From the NCBI RefSeq assembly GCF_015864955.1, contig NZ_JADYWE010000003.1, positions 124,001 through 188,000 of the forward strand: DNA of 64,000 bases. The letters run 5' to 3'. The notes beneath the pieces were generated by a model. The model worked only from the letters and a program-made list of their open reading frames with translations. It had not been told where the DNA came from and ran no database searches. Below are positions 35,404 to 44,854 of this stretch, piece after piece (position 1 is the first letter of the stretch; each line of letters opens with the position of its first letter). Made by a program: the position numbers and the translations under genes. This stretch comes from Salinibacterium sp. NK8237. GTDB taxonomy: Bacteria; Actinomycetota; Actinomycetes; Actinomycetales; Microbacteriaceae.

Positions 35404-37299
35404 ATGACAACCAGAGGCAAGCAACACGCTCGAGTGCACGTGAACGTGGGGCGTGGCGTGGGTTTCGGCGCGCGGCTTGTGGCGGCGCTAGCGGTGGCGC
35501 TGGCGCTGGGCGCAGCACCTCTCACCGCGACGGCTGCCGAGCATCCGATCGTCAGCAGTAATGTCAGCGACGCGGTCACCAGCGTGGTTCACGCGGGTCT
35601 CGATGACTTTGTCTTCGATAGTTACGATGCAGAGTTCTTTCTTGATCGGGATGCTGACGGCCGGTCGACGCTACGCACGGTAGAAACGTTCGTCGCTATT
35701 TTTCCGGCCGATCAAAACCGTGGCATGCTCCGGGCAATCCCCAATTACTACAAGGGAGTTCCCGTCGAGGTGCACGATATTTCCGTGACGGATGAGACGG
35801 GCGCCGCACGACCGTTCGACGTAGAGAATGATGACGAGTTCACGCTTGTCACCAGCGCCGCAGCCTCGTTCGTTGAGGGGCCGCAGACGTACATTTTTAG
35901 CTACGAGCAGTCGAACGTTACAGCATTCGCCCCCGACACTAACGCCGACGAATTCTATTGGGACACCAACGGCACCGGGTGGAATCAGCCCTTCGGCTCG
36001 GTTGAGGCCACGATTCATTTAGGCGAGGGGCTCAGCGACGCTCTGGTGGCTGAGCCCGATTGTTATTGGGGCATCGCGCGATCCACGCAACAGTGTGAAA
36101 TCGCTGCCTCCGATGCCGATACGTACGTCGCCGCGCATGGATTGCTGCAGCGCGGCCAGAATGTCACGGTCGCGTTTGGCTTTGAGCCTGGCACGTTCGT
36201 CGAGCGTGACAGTTCCTATTTGGCCTCCCCGGCGGGATACGGGCAGTCGGTCGGCTTTCTCGCTGCGCTGGGTGCCCTCGTCTGGGCGATCCGTCTGCGA
36301 CGTACACAACTTGCGGATGCTGCTGGGCGTCCGACGATCATTGCTGAGTATGCGCCGCCGAAGGGAGTTTCGGTCGCTACCGCCGCTCTCGTGATCAATA
36401 AGCGCACGCGAGTGGTCGCCGCTCAGATTCTGGACTTTGCTGTGCGCGGTACCTTGCGTGTGCTTGAGCGGGAGTCGAAGGGGGCTTTCCGCACACGAAC
36501 CGAGTACCGGCTTGAACTCGTTGATCCCACGAGGGTCGAGGGCTACGAGCTAGAAATCCTGCGGGCACTTTTCGGCAATTCCCTGCACCACGGAGCGATT
36601 CGGGAACTGAAAACAGCGGACTCCAAGCTCAGCCGTGCGCTCTACACAATTGTGCAGAAACAGAATTCTGGGCTGATCGCTGCGGGGTATCGACGAAAGG
36701 TGCCGGCCAATCGTTACCTTCCGCTTCTGGTGGCGGCGCTCGCGGCCCTGACCTCTATCGTTCTGGGTGCAGTGCTGATCTCGGGCTCGTACGGGTCAGC
36801 TTTCCCGTTCGTCGTCATCGTGTTCGCGATGGGGGTTGCCTTCGCGTGCGTGTTCTTGCTGTTTCGCTCGCCGCTCACCCCGGAGGGGGCGGAGTTACGG
36901 GATCATCTCGCGGGGCTTGAGCTCTATATCCGATTGGCTGAGGCTGATCGATTGCGCATGTTGCAGAGTCCGGCGGGCGCCCTTCGGGAACACAACGAGG
37001 ACACCGGCGCTGCCGATGTTCTGAAAGTGTACGAAAAGCTTCTTCCCTACGCGGTCATTTTCGGTCTCGAGAAAGAATGGCTGACCGAGTTGGGCAAGTA
37101 CTACGACGACGAATCTCCCGAGTGGTATTCAGGCTCGGGAGCGTTCAACGCGGCAGTCTTCGCATCGAGCATTTCGACAGTGTCATCGTCGATCGCTAGC
37201 TCCTACTCCGGAAGCGCGTCAAGCAGCTCCAGCGGCGGTTCCGGCGGAGGCGGTTCGTCTGGTGGCGGCGGTGGCGGCGGTGGAGGCGGCGGGGTCTAG
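35404..37299 (+). CDS. DUF2207 membrane protein
   Basis: 631 aa. Signal peptide ending TATAAEH (about residue 45), a large extracellular DUF2207 beta domain, a membrane helix near residue 280 (GFLAALGALVWAI), a cytoplasmic part, two adjacent helices near 445-490, and a C-terminal tail of Ser and Gly ending in an eleven-glycine run. ATG 35404 has GGAG 5 nt upstream and starts the signal peptide; the frame is also open far upstream, but that part is antisense to the M20 gene. Function of DUF2207 proteins is unknown. Confidence 0.85.
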   Translation: MTTRGKQHARVHVNVGRGVGFGARLVAALAVALALGAAPLTATAAEHPIVSSNVSDAVTSVVHAGLDDFVFDSYDAEFFLDRDADGRSTLRTVETFVAIFPADQNRGMLRAIPNYYKGVPVEVHDISVTDETGAARPFDVENDDEFTLVTSAAASFVEGPQTYIFSYEQSNVTAFAPDTNADEFYWDTNGTGWNQPFGSVEATIHLGEGLSDALVAEPDCYWGIARSTQQCEIAASDADTYVAAHGLLQRGQNVTVAFGFEPGTFVERDSSYLASPAGYGQSVGFLAALGALVWAIRLRRTQLADAAGRPTIIAEYAPPKGVSVATAALVINKRTRVVAAQILDFAVRGTLRVLERESKGAFRTRTEYRLELVDPTRVEGYELEILRALFGNSLHHGAIRELKTADSKLSRALYTIVQKQNSGLIAAGYRRKVPANRYLPLLVAALAALTSIVLGAVLISGSYGSAFPFVVIVFAMGVAFACVFLLFRSPLTPEGAELRDHLAGLELYIRLAEADRLRMLQSPAGALREHNEDTGAADVLKVYEKLLPYAVIFGLEKEWLTELGKYYDDESPEWYSGSGAFNAAVFASSISTVSSSIASSYSGSASSSSSGGSGGGGSSGGGGGGGGGGGV

Positions 37300-37337
37300 C
37301 GGTTCCGGAGCGGCGAACTCGCGCATCGTGAGGCGGG

Positions 37338-37343
37338 TATATT
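37338..37343 (+). promoter_or_regulatory. -10 hexamer of a leaderless promoter (small membrane protein)
   Basis: TATATT followed by 7 nt and GTG 37351; no SD. Confidence 0.5.
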
Positions 37344-37350
37344 CAAACGA

Positions 37351-37695
37351 GTGAGTGCAACGTATCCGAATCGTCCCCGCCGCGTAGCGTTGCCCGCCGC
37401 AATCCTCGCCGTACTCGTGCTGCTGGTTGGTGCAGGCGTGATCGGAACCGAGATCTTCACGATCGTGCGCTACGTGGTGAGCATCCTCGCGCTCATCTGC
37501 GTTGTCCTTGTCTGGCAGGTTCGCCAGTGGTGGTGGGCCATCGGGCTCATTCCGATTGCCATCGTCTGGAATCCGATCGTTCCGATTGAGATTGCAGACG
37601 TCCAACTTTTCCAAGGTTTGCACTACACCGCAGCCCTCGTGTTCATCGCCGTCGGCGTTGGGGCTCGGGTCACAGACCCCACAAGTCGAGGTTAA
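37351..37695 (+). CDS. Small membrane protein (DUF6804-like)
   Basis: 114 aa with about four hydrophobic segments and the striking block WQVRQWWWAIGLIPIAIVWN, followed by PIEI. This pattern matches my recollection of the DUF6804 family of actinobacteria, but that is uncertain. Function unknown. Start set by the leaderless hexamer. A 209 nt gap follows; it holds no coding sequence beyond an 8-codon frame at 37855 and no clear hairpin. Confidence 0.7.
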   Translation: MSATYPNRPRRVALPAAILAVLVLLVGAGVIGTEIFTIVRYVVSILALICVVLVWQVRQWWWAIGLIPIAIVWNPIVPIEIADVQLFQGLHYTAALVFIAVGVGARVTDPTSRG

Positions 37696-37904
37696 TTCGC
37701 TCGGATAGCGCACTCCGGCGATTTTCTGCGTAGACTGATTCACGCATCCCTTGAGACCACCAATCGCATCGCAGTTGGGTCTGGCTCCTTTGAGTGGATG
37801 TTGTCACTCTATTGAAGTCCCTATCGTGGCAACGTCTATTCGTTCAACGGCTATGAATCCTCGTACCCGCGACTGAGCCGCTCGCCCTAGCGCCAGGAGA
37901 ATAA

Positions 37905-40052
37905 TTGACCACCTCGTCAAAGTCCGATTCCTCACAGCGCAATAAGCGACCCAAAAATTCGGGTCAGCGCCAAGCGGGAGGCGCCCAGCGCCGTCGTGCT
38001 CGTCCCGGTGATGACACCGGTGTGATCCCTGTATTGGCCCGCGCCGCGCGCGAGGTCGAAACGGCTGTGCAGAAGGGACCCCTCAAGCCAGCCAACCGTG
38101 CCCGCTTCCAAGTTGCGGCTCTTCTGCTGCGCGAAGAACGTGCTCGCGTAAAGACGGATGCGACCCTCACTGACTCTGAGCGTGCGAATGAACAAAAGCG
38201 CCTCGATGGCCTCGCCGGCATTCTTGCTAAGACCGCCGCTCGAGACACGAGCCTGCTTTCGATGTTGGGGGAGTCAGCACCCATCACTCCCGCAGCGAAG
38301 GCGCTGCGCCGCGACTTGCTCCTCGACGCCGGCGTCGAGCTGAGCCCCGATGAACTGATTATTTCCGAAGAACCTAAGCCCGTTGACAAGCAGGTCGAAA
38401 AGCAGGTTGTTCCGGCATCCGTTCGTCAGATGCAGATGGCAAACCCGTTCTTGGCTCCCGATTTCAGCGCGATTGCTCCGCAGAAGGAACACAGCAATCG
38501 TCTCGCTAACTGGGAACTCATTGATCCACTCTTTCGTGCGTTTGAGCACGGCTCCGGCGGCGGAGCGGCATCAATGGAGTTGCCAGAGGCCGCATCGCTG
38601 CGCACTCGCGGAAATCTTGAACTCATGCGTCACCAGGCGCGATTCGTCGAGGTCGTCAAGCAGGGTCACCGCACCTTCTTGCTCGCCGATGAGCCAGGAC
38701 TCGGCAAGACAGCGCAGGCGCTGATGGCGGCGGAAGCCTCTAACTCGTACCCGCTGCTAGTCGTAGTGCCGAACGTCGTCAAAACCAACTGGGAACGTGA
38801 AGTTGAACTCTGGACTCCGGGTCGCAGCGCGACCGTTGTGCACGGTGATGGCGACACGGTAGACGCGTTCAGCGACGTCGTGATCGTCAACTACGAAGTT
38901 CTCGACCGCCACGTCGGCTGGCTCGGCCGTTTCGGATTCAAGGGCATGGTCGTCGACGAAGCCCACTTCATTAAGAACCTCAAATCTGAACGCTCCAAGC
39001 ACGTTCTCAGCCTGTCGCAAAGCATCCGCGCCACCTACCCGAAAGCGCTTCTCATGGCGCTGACCGGAACCCCCCTGATCAACTCGATCGAAGACTTCCG
39101 CGCTATCTGGCAGTTCCTCGGCTGGATCGACGGCACCAAGCCGCTCGCGCCGCTCATGTCGAAGCTCGAAGACTCCGATCTCACGCCAGCCGATCCCGGG
39201 TTCTTCTCCGAAGCGCGCCGCGCCGTCATCGATATGGGAATCGTGCGTCGCAAGAAGGTTGACGTCGCTGCCGACATCCCCGCCCGCCGTATCGCCGATA
39301 TTCCTGTGGAGCTCGATGACGACCTGGGCCGCTCGATTCGGGCAGCAGAGCAAGCCCTCACGGCTCGCCTTGTCGACCGTTTCACTCGAGTGCGCAAGCT
39401 CAAGCCCGACGTTGCTATCGAAGACCTCATTCGGGTTGTTGCTCACGCCGAACTCGAAGAGTCGAAGAGTGCAACCACCGGCGAGAACGTCTTCACGATG
39501 GTACGGCGCATTGGTCAGGCCAAGGCAACGCTGGCCGCCGACTACACGGCGCAGCTCGCTCGCTCCGTGGGCAAGGTCGTCTTCTTCGCCAAGCACATCG
39601 ACGTCATGGACACCGCAGAAGCTCACTTCGCCAAGGTCGGCCTCAAGGCTGTCTCCATCCGTGGCGATCAGAGTGCCAAGGCGCGTCAGAACGCTATTGA
39701 TTCCTTTGCCAATGATCCGGATGTCGCGATCGTGGTTGCGTCGCTCACCGCTGCTGGTGTTGGGCTCAACCTGCAGGCTGCATCCAACGTGGTGCTTGCC
39801 GAATTGAGCTGGACCAACGCCGAGCAGACGCAGGCAATCGACCGCGTGCACCGCATCGGCCAAGAGCTTCCGGTCACTGCCTGGCGCATCATCGCCGCGC
39901 ACACGATTGATGCTCGCATCGCAGAACTCATCGACAGCAAGGCCGGCCTTGCCGCCCGTGCGCTCGACGGATCTGATGAGGCAGTGGTAGCCGAAGCCAA
40001 CATCCAGTTGCAGGCTCTTTCGGCGCTCTTGCGTGACGCTATCAAGGAATAG
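37905..40052 (+). CDS. SNF2-family DEAD/DEAH helicase
   Basis: 715 aa SF2 ATPase. Lys/Arg-rich N-terminus (residues 1-40), unknown domain to about 230, then helicase motifs: I LADEPGLGKTAQAL (near 262), II VVDEAHFIKN (near 351), III ALTGTPLIN, V TAAGVGLNLQ, VI QAIDRVHRIGQ. This RHRIGQ-type ending is SNF2/SMARCAL-like; such proteins translocate on or anneal DNA. TTG start with SD AGGAGA, 6 nt apart. A weak hairpin (40067-40082, GTGGC/GCCAC) lies after the stop. Confidence 0.88.
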   Translation: MTTSSKSDSSQRNKRPKNSGQRQAGGAQRRRARPGDDTGVIPVLARAAREVETAVQKGPLKPANRARFQVAALLLREERARVKTDATLTDSERANEQKRLDGLAGILAKTAARDTSLLSMLGESAPITPAAKALRRDLLLDAGVELSPDELIISEEPKPVDKQVEKQVVPASVRQMQMANPFLAPDFSAIAPQKEHSNRLANWELIDPLFRAFEHGSGGGAASMELPEAASLRTRGNLELMRHQARFVEVVKQGHRTFLLADEPGLGKTAQALMAAEASNSYPLLVVVPNVVKTNWEREVELWTPGRSATVVHGDGDTVDAFSDVVIVNYEVLDRHVGWLGRFGFKGMVVDEAHFIKNLKSERSKHVLSLSQSIRATYPKALLMALTGTPLINSIEDFRAIWQFLGWIDGTKPLAPLMSKLEDSDLTPADPGFFSEARRAVIDMGIVRRKKVDVAADIPARRIADIPVELDDDLGRSIRAAEQALTARLVDRFTRVRKLKPDVAIEDLIRVVAHAELEESKSATTGENVFTMVRRIGQAKATLAADYTAQLARSVGKVVFFAKHIDVMDTAEAHFAKVGLKAVSIRGDQSAKARQNAIDSFANDPDVAIVVASLTAAGVGLNLQAASNVVLAELSWTNAEQTQAIDRVHRIGQELPVTAWRIIAAHTIDARIAELIDSKAGLAARALDGSDEAVVAEANIQLQALSALLRDAIKE

Positions 40053-40181
40053 CCGCACGTTAAGAAGTGGCTTTCTGGCCACGGCTTTCTCCTCCAGCGC
40101 GACTGGTCGCGAGCGTACACTTGAGGCGTGATCACAACGCTTGTGTGTCGCGCCAAAAATCAATGGAGATGAGAAAAAGAG

Positions 40182-41642
40182 TTGAGCAACACCTCTGTGC
40201 AAAACACCGCCACCCGTATCGAATCCGATTCACTCGGCTCGCTTGAGGTCCCCGTTGATGCATATTGGGGAGTGCACACGTTACGCGCGATGCAAAACTT
40301 TCCGATCACGCGTCGCGCTATCTCCGTTTACCCCGATCTTGTCCGCGCGCTCGCTCATATCAAGCAGGCAGCAGCACGCGCCAACGCTGAGCTGGGCGTT
40401 CTCGATTCGCGCAAGGCGCACGCAATCGATCAGGCCTGCCAAGAGATTCTTGATGGGGCTCTGCACGCAGAGTTCTGCGTCGGAGTAATTCAGGGCGGTG
40501 CTGGCACATCGACCAACATGAACGCGAACGAAGTGATCGCGAACCGTGCTCTGGAAATCCTGGGACACAATAAGGGCGAGTACTCGTACCTGCATCCGAT
40601 TGATGACGTCAACCGCAGCCAGAGCACGAACGACGTGTACCCCACGGCGATCAAACTCGCGATGGTGTTCTCGGTGCGGCGGCTGCTCGTGGAGCACGAA
40701 TTGCTCTCGCAGTCGTTCGGTGCCAAGGGACGCGAGTTCGTCAACATCCTCAAAATCGGCCGCACGCAAATGCAAGACGCCGTGCCGATGACCCTAGGGC
40801 AAGAATTCACAGGGTTCTCGCACACCCTCGAAGAAGACTACGAGCGCCTCACCGAGGTCTTGCCGTTCATGAGCGAGATCAACATGGGCGCAACCGCGAT
40901 CGGCACCGGTATCACCGCCGACTCTCGCTACGCCGAGGCTGTGCGCCGCCACCTCACCGAGGCCACAGGCATTGAGATGAAGACCGCGTTCGACCTCATC
41001 GAGGCCACGAGCGACGTCGGAATCTTCATGACCCTCAGCAGTGTGCTCAAGCGATCTGCCGTCAAGCTTTCCAAGATTTGTAACGACCTTCGGTTGCTGT
41101 CGAGCGGCCCACAGGCAGGTTTTGGCGAGATCAACTTGCCCGCTAAGCAGGCCGGTTCGTCGATCATGCCCGGCAAGGTCAACCCGGTTATCCCTGAAGT
41201 CGTCAACCAGGTTGCCTTCAGCGTTATTGGGGCGGATGCCACGGTCACAGCGGCTGCGGAGGCTGGCCAATTGCAGCTCAACGCCTTCGAACCGGTGATC
41301 GCTCACTCGATCTTGCAATCAGTGATGTGGATGACCAACGCGTGCCGCACGCTGAGAGAAAACTGCATCGATGGCATTACCGCCAATGAAGAGCGACTCG
41401 CGGCGCAGGTCGAGACGAGCGTAGGCGTCGTGACAGCGCTGACGCCCTACATCGGCTACGCAGCGGCAGCAAATCTCGCGCATACGGCGCTCACGACAAA
41501 CGCGTCGATTGCGCAGCTTGTTGTGTCGTCGGGGCTCATGAAGGAAGAAGACGTGAAGCGTGTTCTCACGCCCGAGCGTCTCAGTGGAACTTCGCCGATG
41601 ACGGCAGCGATCTCGCTACCGTGGCTGGAAGAAGAGAAGTAA
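40182..41642 (+). CDS. aspA: Aspartate ammonia-lyase
   Basis: Aspartase, 486 aa: reversible deamination of aspartate to fumarate. Fumarase/aspartase superfamily blocks: RSQSTNDVYPTAIKLA, GRTQMQDAVPMTLGQE, and signature GSSIMPGKVNPVIPE near residue 327. The GRTQMQDA stretch fits aspartase better than fumarase. TTG start, with GGAG about 14 nt upstream, so the start is less certain; a GTG at 40197 is an alternative. Strong terminator downstream. Confidence 0.92.
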   Translation: MSNTSVQNTATRIESDSLGSLEVPVDAYWGVHTLRAMQNFPITRRAISVYPDLVRALAHIKQAAARANAELGVLDSRKAHAIDQACQEILDGALHAEFCVGVIQGGAGTSTNMNANEVIANRALEILGHNKGEYSYLHPIDDVNRSQSTNDVYPTAIKLAMVFSVRRLLVEHELLSQSFGAKGREFVNILKIGRTQMQDAVPMTLGQEFTGFSHTLEEDYERLTEVLPFMSEINMGATAIGTGITADSRYAEAVRRHLTEATGIEMKTAFDLIEATSDVGIFMTLSSVLKRSAVKLSKICNDLRLLSSGPQAGFGEINLPAKQAGSSIMPGKVNPVIPEVVNQVAFSVIGADATVTAAAEAGQLQLNAFEPVIAHSILQSVMWMTNACRTLRENCIDGITANEERLAAQVETSVGVVTALTPYIGYAAAANLAHTALTTNASIAQLVVSSGLMKEEDVKRVLTPERLSGTSPMTAAISLPWLEEEK

Positions 41643-41658
41643 CCACACCCTCAACCAG

Positions 41659-41698
41659 AAAGACGCCCTAGCTTCTCGAGAGAGGCTGGGGCGTCTTT
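41659..41698. terminator. Bidirectional rho-independent terminator
   Basis: AAAGACGCCC (41659-41668) pairs with GGGCGTCTTT (41689-41698), with further pairing inside. The A/T-rich ends serve both aspA and the convergent gene at 41748-42374. Confidence 0.85.
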
Positions 41699-41747
41699 GT
41701 GTGGTCAGGTCGCTCCTGAGCGACAACTGAGAACGGTGTGTGTGGCT

Positions 41748-42374
41748 TTACTTCTGAGCGGCCGGTTCGTCGTAGTCCTCATCGTCTTCGTCATCAAGAG
41801 GCGCGAGGGCTTCATCCCGTGCTTTACCCGCGGTAATAAAAGCGCGGTCGATGGCTTCTTCGCCGCGTTCGCGAAGCTCTGCTAGTTCCTTATTGGCGTT
41901 CTCGCGAACGTCGTCAGCGGTTTCCGTGACGCGACCGACGGCACCGCGTGCGGTGCTCGATGCACGATCGGCGAGTCCCTTGGCGGATTCCTTCGCGTTG
42001 TCGGCTAGCTCTTTCGCTGACTCTTTCGCGTTCTCCGCGAGCTCCTTGGCTGACTTCTTTGCGTTCTCCGCGAGATCTTTGGCGGTGTCGCGCGTGTGCT
42101 CAGCAAATTCGCGAGTGTTCTCGGCGACATCCTTCGCCTTTTCGCTCACAAAACCCGGCGTCGCTTTGGCAACGGCGGTTGCTTTGTCACGCACGATCGG
42201 GGCCTGAGTGCGGGCATATTCTTCGACCGAAGTGCGCGCGCTCGACACTCGAGGGCTCTCCCACACCTGGGTGGCTTTGCCCTTCATTTGGTCGTAACGT
42301 TCACGGCCGGCGCGGGCGCCAACAACGTATCCGACAGCGATACCGAAACCGAGGATGAAGAGTCTGGCGTTCAT
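41748..42374 (-). CDS. LEA-like 11-mer repeat protein with N-terminal anchor
   Basis: 208 aa. Hydrophobic N-terminus (residues 3-22) like YtxH-type small anchors, then a long charged helix with 11-residue repeats: AKDLAENAKKS, AKELAENAKES, AKELADNAKES, AKGLADRASST (residues 98-141), preceded by diverged copies. Acidic tail DDEDDEDYDE. The repeats match group 3 LEA (desiccation/stress) proteins; function as a stress protectant or coiled-coil spacer is inference. Start set by the leaderless hexamer. Confidence 0.78.
   Translation of the reverse strand: MNARLFILGFGIAVGYVVGARAGRERYDQMKGKATQVWESPRVSSARTSVEEYARTQAPIVRDKATAVAKATPGFVSEKAKDVAENTREFAEHTRDTAKDLAENAKKSAKELAENAKESAKELADNAKESAKGLADRASSTARGAVGRVTETADDVRENANKELAELRERGEEAIDRAFITAGKARDEALAPLDDEDDEDYDEPAAQK
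41952..42083 (-). repeat. Four 33-bp tandem repeats encoding an 11-mer
   Basis: Four in-frame copies of a 33 bp unit coding for an A-K-(E/D/G)-L-A-(E/D)-(N/R)-A-K/S pattern in the LEA-like gene; the middle two are nearly identical. Confidence 0.75.
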
Positions 42375-42380
42375 GACCCC

Positions 42381-42386
42381 AGCCTA
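42381..42386 (-). promoter_or_regulatory. -10 hexamer of a leaderless promoter (LEA-like gene)
   Basis: Minus-strand TAGGCT, 6 nt before the ATG at 42374; it overlaps the 3' end of the ada-alkA gene. Confidence 0.5.
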
Positions 42387-43859
42387 CGGTGACGTTGCCT
42401 TTCGCTCCACCTGTACGGGCCTCGATCGCCACAAGTGCATGCACGCGTAGCTTCGCCACGGCGCCCAGCGGCTCGAGTAAGCAGTGAGAGCCTTCGCGGT
42501 ATCGGGCAGCCCCAACTCCCCAGCACCTTGGCGAACAACGAGGTCGCTGCTGAGCATGATGTCGGAGTTGCCGAGCACGCGCATCGCCATGTAGCCGGCG
42601 GTCCACGGGCCGATTCCGGGCATCGCCATCAAGCTTGCTGTGAATTCGTCGACAGGGGTCGAGACATCCAACTCGAGGTCTCCCGAGGCGATGGCTTCGG
42701 CGACCCCGAGGATGCTCGCAACGCGCGTGGCCGGACCCCGCAGAACCTGTGCTCCGGATGCCGCGAGCACGGCTGCGGAGGGAAACAGCCCGTCGCTGCC
42801 CAGTTCTTTCACGACGCGGGCATGCACCGTGCGGGCGGCAGCCACGGAAATCTGCTGGCCGATGAGCGTGCGAAAGAGAGTCTCTTCGGTGTCGACGCTG
42901 CCGGGGAGGCGCATTCCGGGAACGCGTGCCACGGAGTCAGCCAGCGCCGGATCGCTGCTCAGCGCGCGATCGATCGCGTGCGAGTCAGCGTCGAGGTCGA
43001 AGAGACGACGCACGCGGGCGACGAGTGGGGCGACATCCGAAATTCTGGCCAATTGGGCTGTGCAGAGGATGCCGTGGTCGCTGAGTTCAAGTCGCACTCG
43101 AGCGATGCCTCCCGGCAGCCGGATGGCGCGCTCAAGGCTGGTGTCGGTAGCAGTCTCGATGCCGGCAACGGCGTGGTTGGCGAAGAACGTCATGAGCCCG
43201 GCGCCGTCAAATGGGGCGCGAGTGGGCAAACGAAGCGTGAGCGCTGACGGTCGTTCGACGCCACCGTGGGGATGGGCTGCAGCGCCGCGGCGGGCAAGGG
43301 CGCGAAGTTGGCTCGGTGTGGTTTCGTACACCGCTTGAATGGTGTCGTTGAACTGACGGATGCTGGAAAACCCGGCAGCGAACGCAACGTCAGAAATACT
43401 GAGCTCTGTCGCGGCGAGCAAGGTGCGGGCGGCTTGGGCGCGGTGAGCGCGGGCGAGTGCGAGCGGACCGGCGCCGAGTTCGGCGGAGAGTACGCGTGTG
43501 AGGTGGCGGCTGGTGTAGCCGAGGCGTGTCGATAGCCCTTCTACGCCGTCGCGTTCGACAACACCGTCGGCGATGAGTCGCATGGCGCGCGAGGCGAGAT
43601 CATCGTTGAGATTCCATTCGGGCGAGCCGGGAACGGCATCCGGCTGGCAGCGTTTGCAGGCGCGTAGGCCCGCTTCGTGGGCGGCGGCAGCGGTGCGATA
43701 GAAGCGCACATTGCGAGGTTTTGGCGCCACAGCAGGGCAGCTGGGGCGGCAGTAGATTCCCGTGGAGTGCACGCCAGCGATGAATTGACCGTCGAAGCGA
43801 GCATCCCGCGAACAGAGGGCGCGGTATTGCTCATCGAAGCTGAACGTGGGGGAGGACAT
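42384..43859 (-). CDS. AdaA-AlkA fusion: methyl-sensing regulator and 3-methyladenine glycosylase
   Basis: 491 aa, three parts. Ada N-domain with zinc cysteines Cys37, Cys41, Cys68 and Cys71 (YCRPSCPA ... CKRCQP), where one cysteine accepts a methyl group from DNA phosphotriesters; AraC-type HTH (residues 90-190, TSRHLTRVLSAELGAGPL, ISDVAFAAGFSSIRQF); and AlkA-type glycosylase from about 205, with HhH MPGIGPWTAGYMAMR and the catalytic Asp in MLSSDLVV. It both senses and repairs alkylation damage. Such fusions are known in actinobacteria. Confidence 0.93.
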   Translation of the reverse strand: MSSPTFSFDEQYRALCSRDARFDGQFIAGVHSTGIYCRPSCPAVAPKPRNVRFYRTAAAAHEAGLRACKRCQPDAVPGSPEWNLNDDLASRAMRLIADGVVERDGVEGLSTRLGYTSRHLTRVLSAELGAGPLALARAHRAQAARTLLAATELSISDVAFAAGFSSIRQFNDTIQAVYETTPSQLRALARRGAAAHPHGGVERPSALTLRLPTRAPFDGAGLMTFFANHAVAGIETATDTSLERAIRLPGGIARVRLELSDHGILCTAQLARISDVAPLVARVRRLFDLDADSHAIDRALSSDPALADSVARVPGMRLPGSVDTEETLFRTLIGQQISVAAARTVHARVVKELGSDGLFPSAAVLAASGAQVLRGPATRVASILGVAEAIASGDLELDVSTPVDEFTASLMAMPGIGPWTAGYMAMRVLGNSDIMLSSDLVVRQGAGELGLPDTAKALTAYSSRWAPWRSYACMHLWRSRPVQVERKATSP

Positions 43860-43870
43860 GGCTTAACTCT

Positions 43871-43892
43871 GTCACCCCGGTTGGGGCGTGAC
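43871..43892. promoter_or_regulatory. Imperfect palindrome upstream of the ada-alkA gene
   Basis: GTCACCCC, 4 nt, GGGGCGTGAC: an inverted repeat with one inserted base, 11 nt upstream of the ada-alkA start. A possible autoregulatory site; weak evidence. Confidence 0.25.
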
Positions 43893-43971
43893 CAGCGGAA
43901 ATCAGACATCGTTACGGTCTATTTCCTCCACGCCACCCGTGCTCGATCACTCCGTCGGCGACAGTAACGAG

Positions 43972-43977
43972 TACAGT
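43972..43977 (+). promoter_or_regulatory. -10 hexamer of a leaderless promoter (membrane protein)
   Basis: TACAGT, 6 nt, then GTG 43984; no SD. It decides the start of the next gene. Confidence 0.55.
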
Positions 43978-43983
43978 CGCACC

Positions 43984-44811
43984 GTGGAATCTTCGTGGAC
44001 ACTACTCACCGTTCTGGCGGCACTCTGGCTTGTCGCCTTCTCGGCACAACTCGCTGACTACGGCACTGCGCGCTTCGACCACCTCCGGCTTGCACGCGGA
44101 GTTCGCACGCGACTTCGCCTGCACCCCGTGGCGTGGACCGTGCCGGTCGCCGCTGTCGGCATCGTTGTGATGGCAATCGCTGCCGACTGGAGCACTCGAC
44201 TCTTCTTCGCTGAGCCTGCCCAAGCGCCAGCGGCAACCCTCGTTGCGCTCAGCACCGTCGTTGTGGCTGTAGCGATCGTCGCGATTATTGCGGTCGTGGT
44301 GGTTCGTCCTCCGGCTGATAGCTATCGACTCGTGCGTGACGAACTCATTGAGACGACGGGATTGCGGATTCACCAGGACCAGATGGATGAGTTTCGCGCC
44401 CGTGTCGCTGCAATCGACGCCGCACTGCACAACGACCGGATTACGGATAACACGAAGCTTGCTGCGGTACTGCGTCTGAGCCTGCGCACACCACATCGGC
44501 TTATCGCACCGCTGCTTTCGGTTGCCCTCATCGTCACCGCAGCAGTCCAGCTGGCGCAGGGCACGCAGCCATCCTGGGTTCTTGGATTCACAATCATCGC
44601 GTTTAGCGTGAGCATCAATATTGGCGTATCAGCAGCACGCGCGTCCCTTGCGCTTGGCCTATCGGTTCGTTCGACTCAGGACGTCTACCGCGGCGAGCTC
44701 ATGAGTTTGATCGTGGAGGCCGAGCGCTCGTCAAAGAAGCGCGTCGCGGGGCTCGGCGATCGCGTCACTCGTGCCCTCAGTATTCTGCGCGAGCAGCAAG
44801 AAGCCGAGTAG
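43984..44811 (+). CDS. Membrane protein, unknown
   Basis: 275 aa with an N-terminal helix (residues 5-22), helices near 44-62 and 82-103, a charged cytoplasmic stretch with a probable helical bundle (110-165), and two more helices (180-215). The C-terminus is charged and helical. No family recognised. An in-frame ATG at 43888 would add 32 residues but the leaderless hexamer points to GTG 43984. Confidence 0.7.
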   Translation: MESSWTLLTVLAALWLVAFSAQLADYGTARFDHLRLARGVRTRLRLHPVAWTVPVAAVGIVVMAIAADWSTRLFFAEPAQAPAATLVALSTVVVAVAIVAIIAVVVVRPPADSYRLVRDELIETTGLRIHQDQMDEFRARVAAIDAALHNDRITDNTKLAAVLRLSLRTPHRLIAPLLSVALIVTAAVQLAQGTQPSWVLGFTIIAFSVSINIGVSAARASLALGLSVRSTQDVYRGELMSLIVEAERSSKKRVAGLGDRVTRALSILREQQEAE

Positions 44812-44841
44812 TTCTGGCGCGGGGAGGTGTTGCCCGCACGT

Positions 44842-44847
44842 TAGTCT
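44842..44847 (+). promoter_or_regulatory. -10 hexamer of a leaderless promoter (PrsW-type protease)
   Basis: TAGTCT, 7 nt before the ATG at 44855; no SD. Confidence 0.5.
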
Positions 44848-44854
44848 CGTTGAC

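Noticed and set aside
37855..37878. Eight-codon frame ATG...TGA upstream of the SNF2 helicase gene, considered as a leader peptide
   Set aside because: No SD, no run of regulatory codons and no hairpin pair to suggest attenuation.
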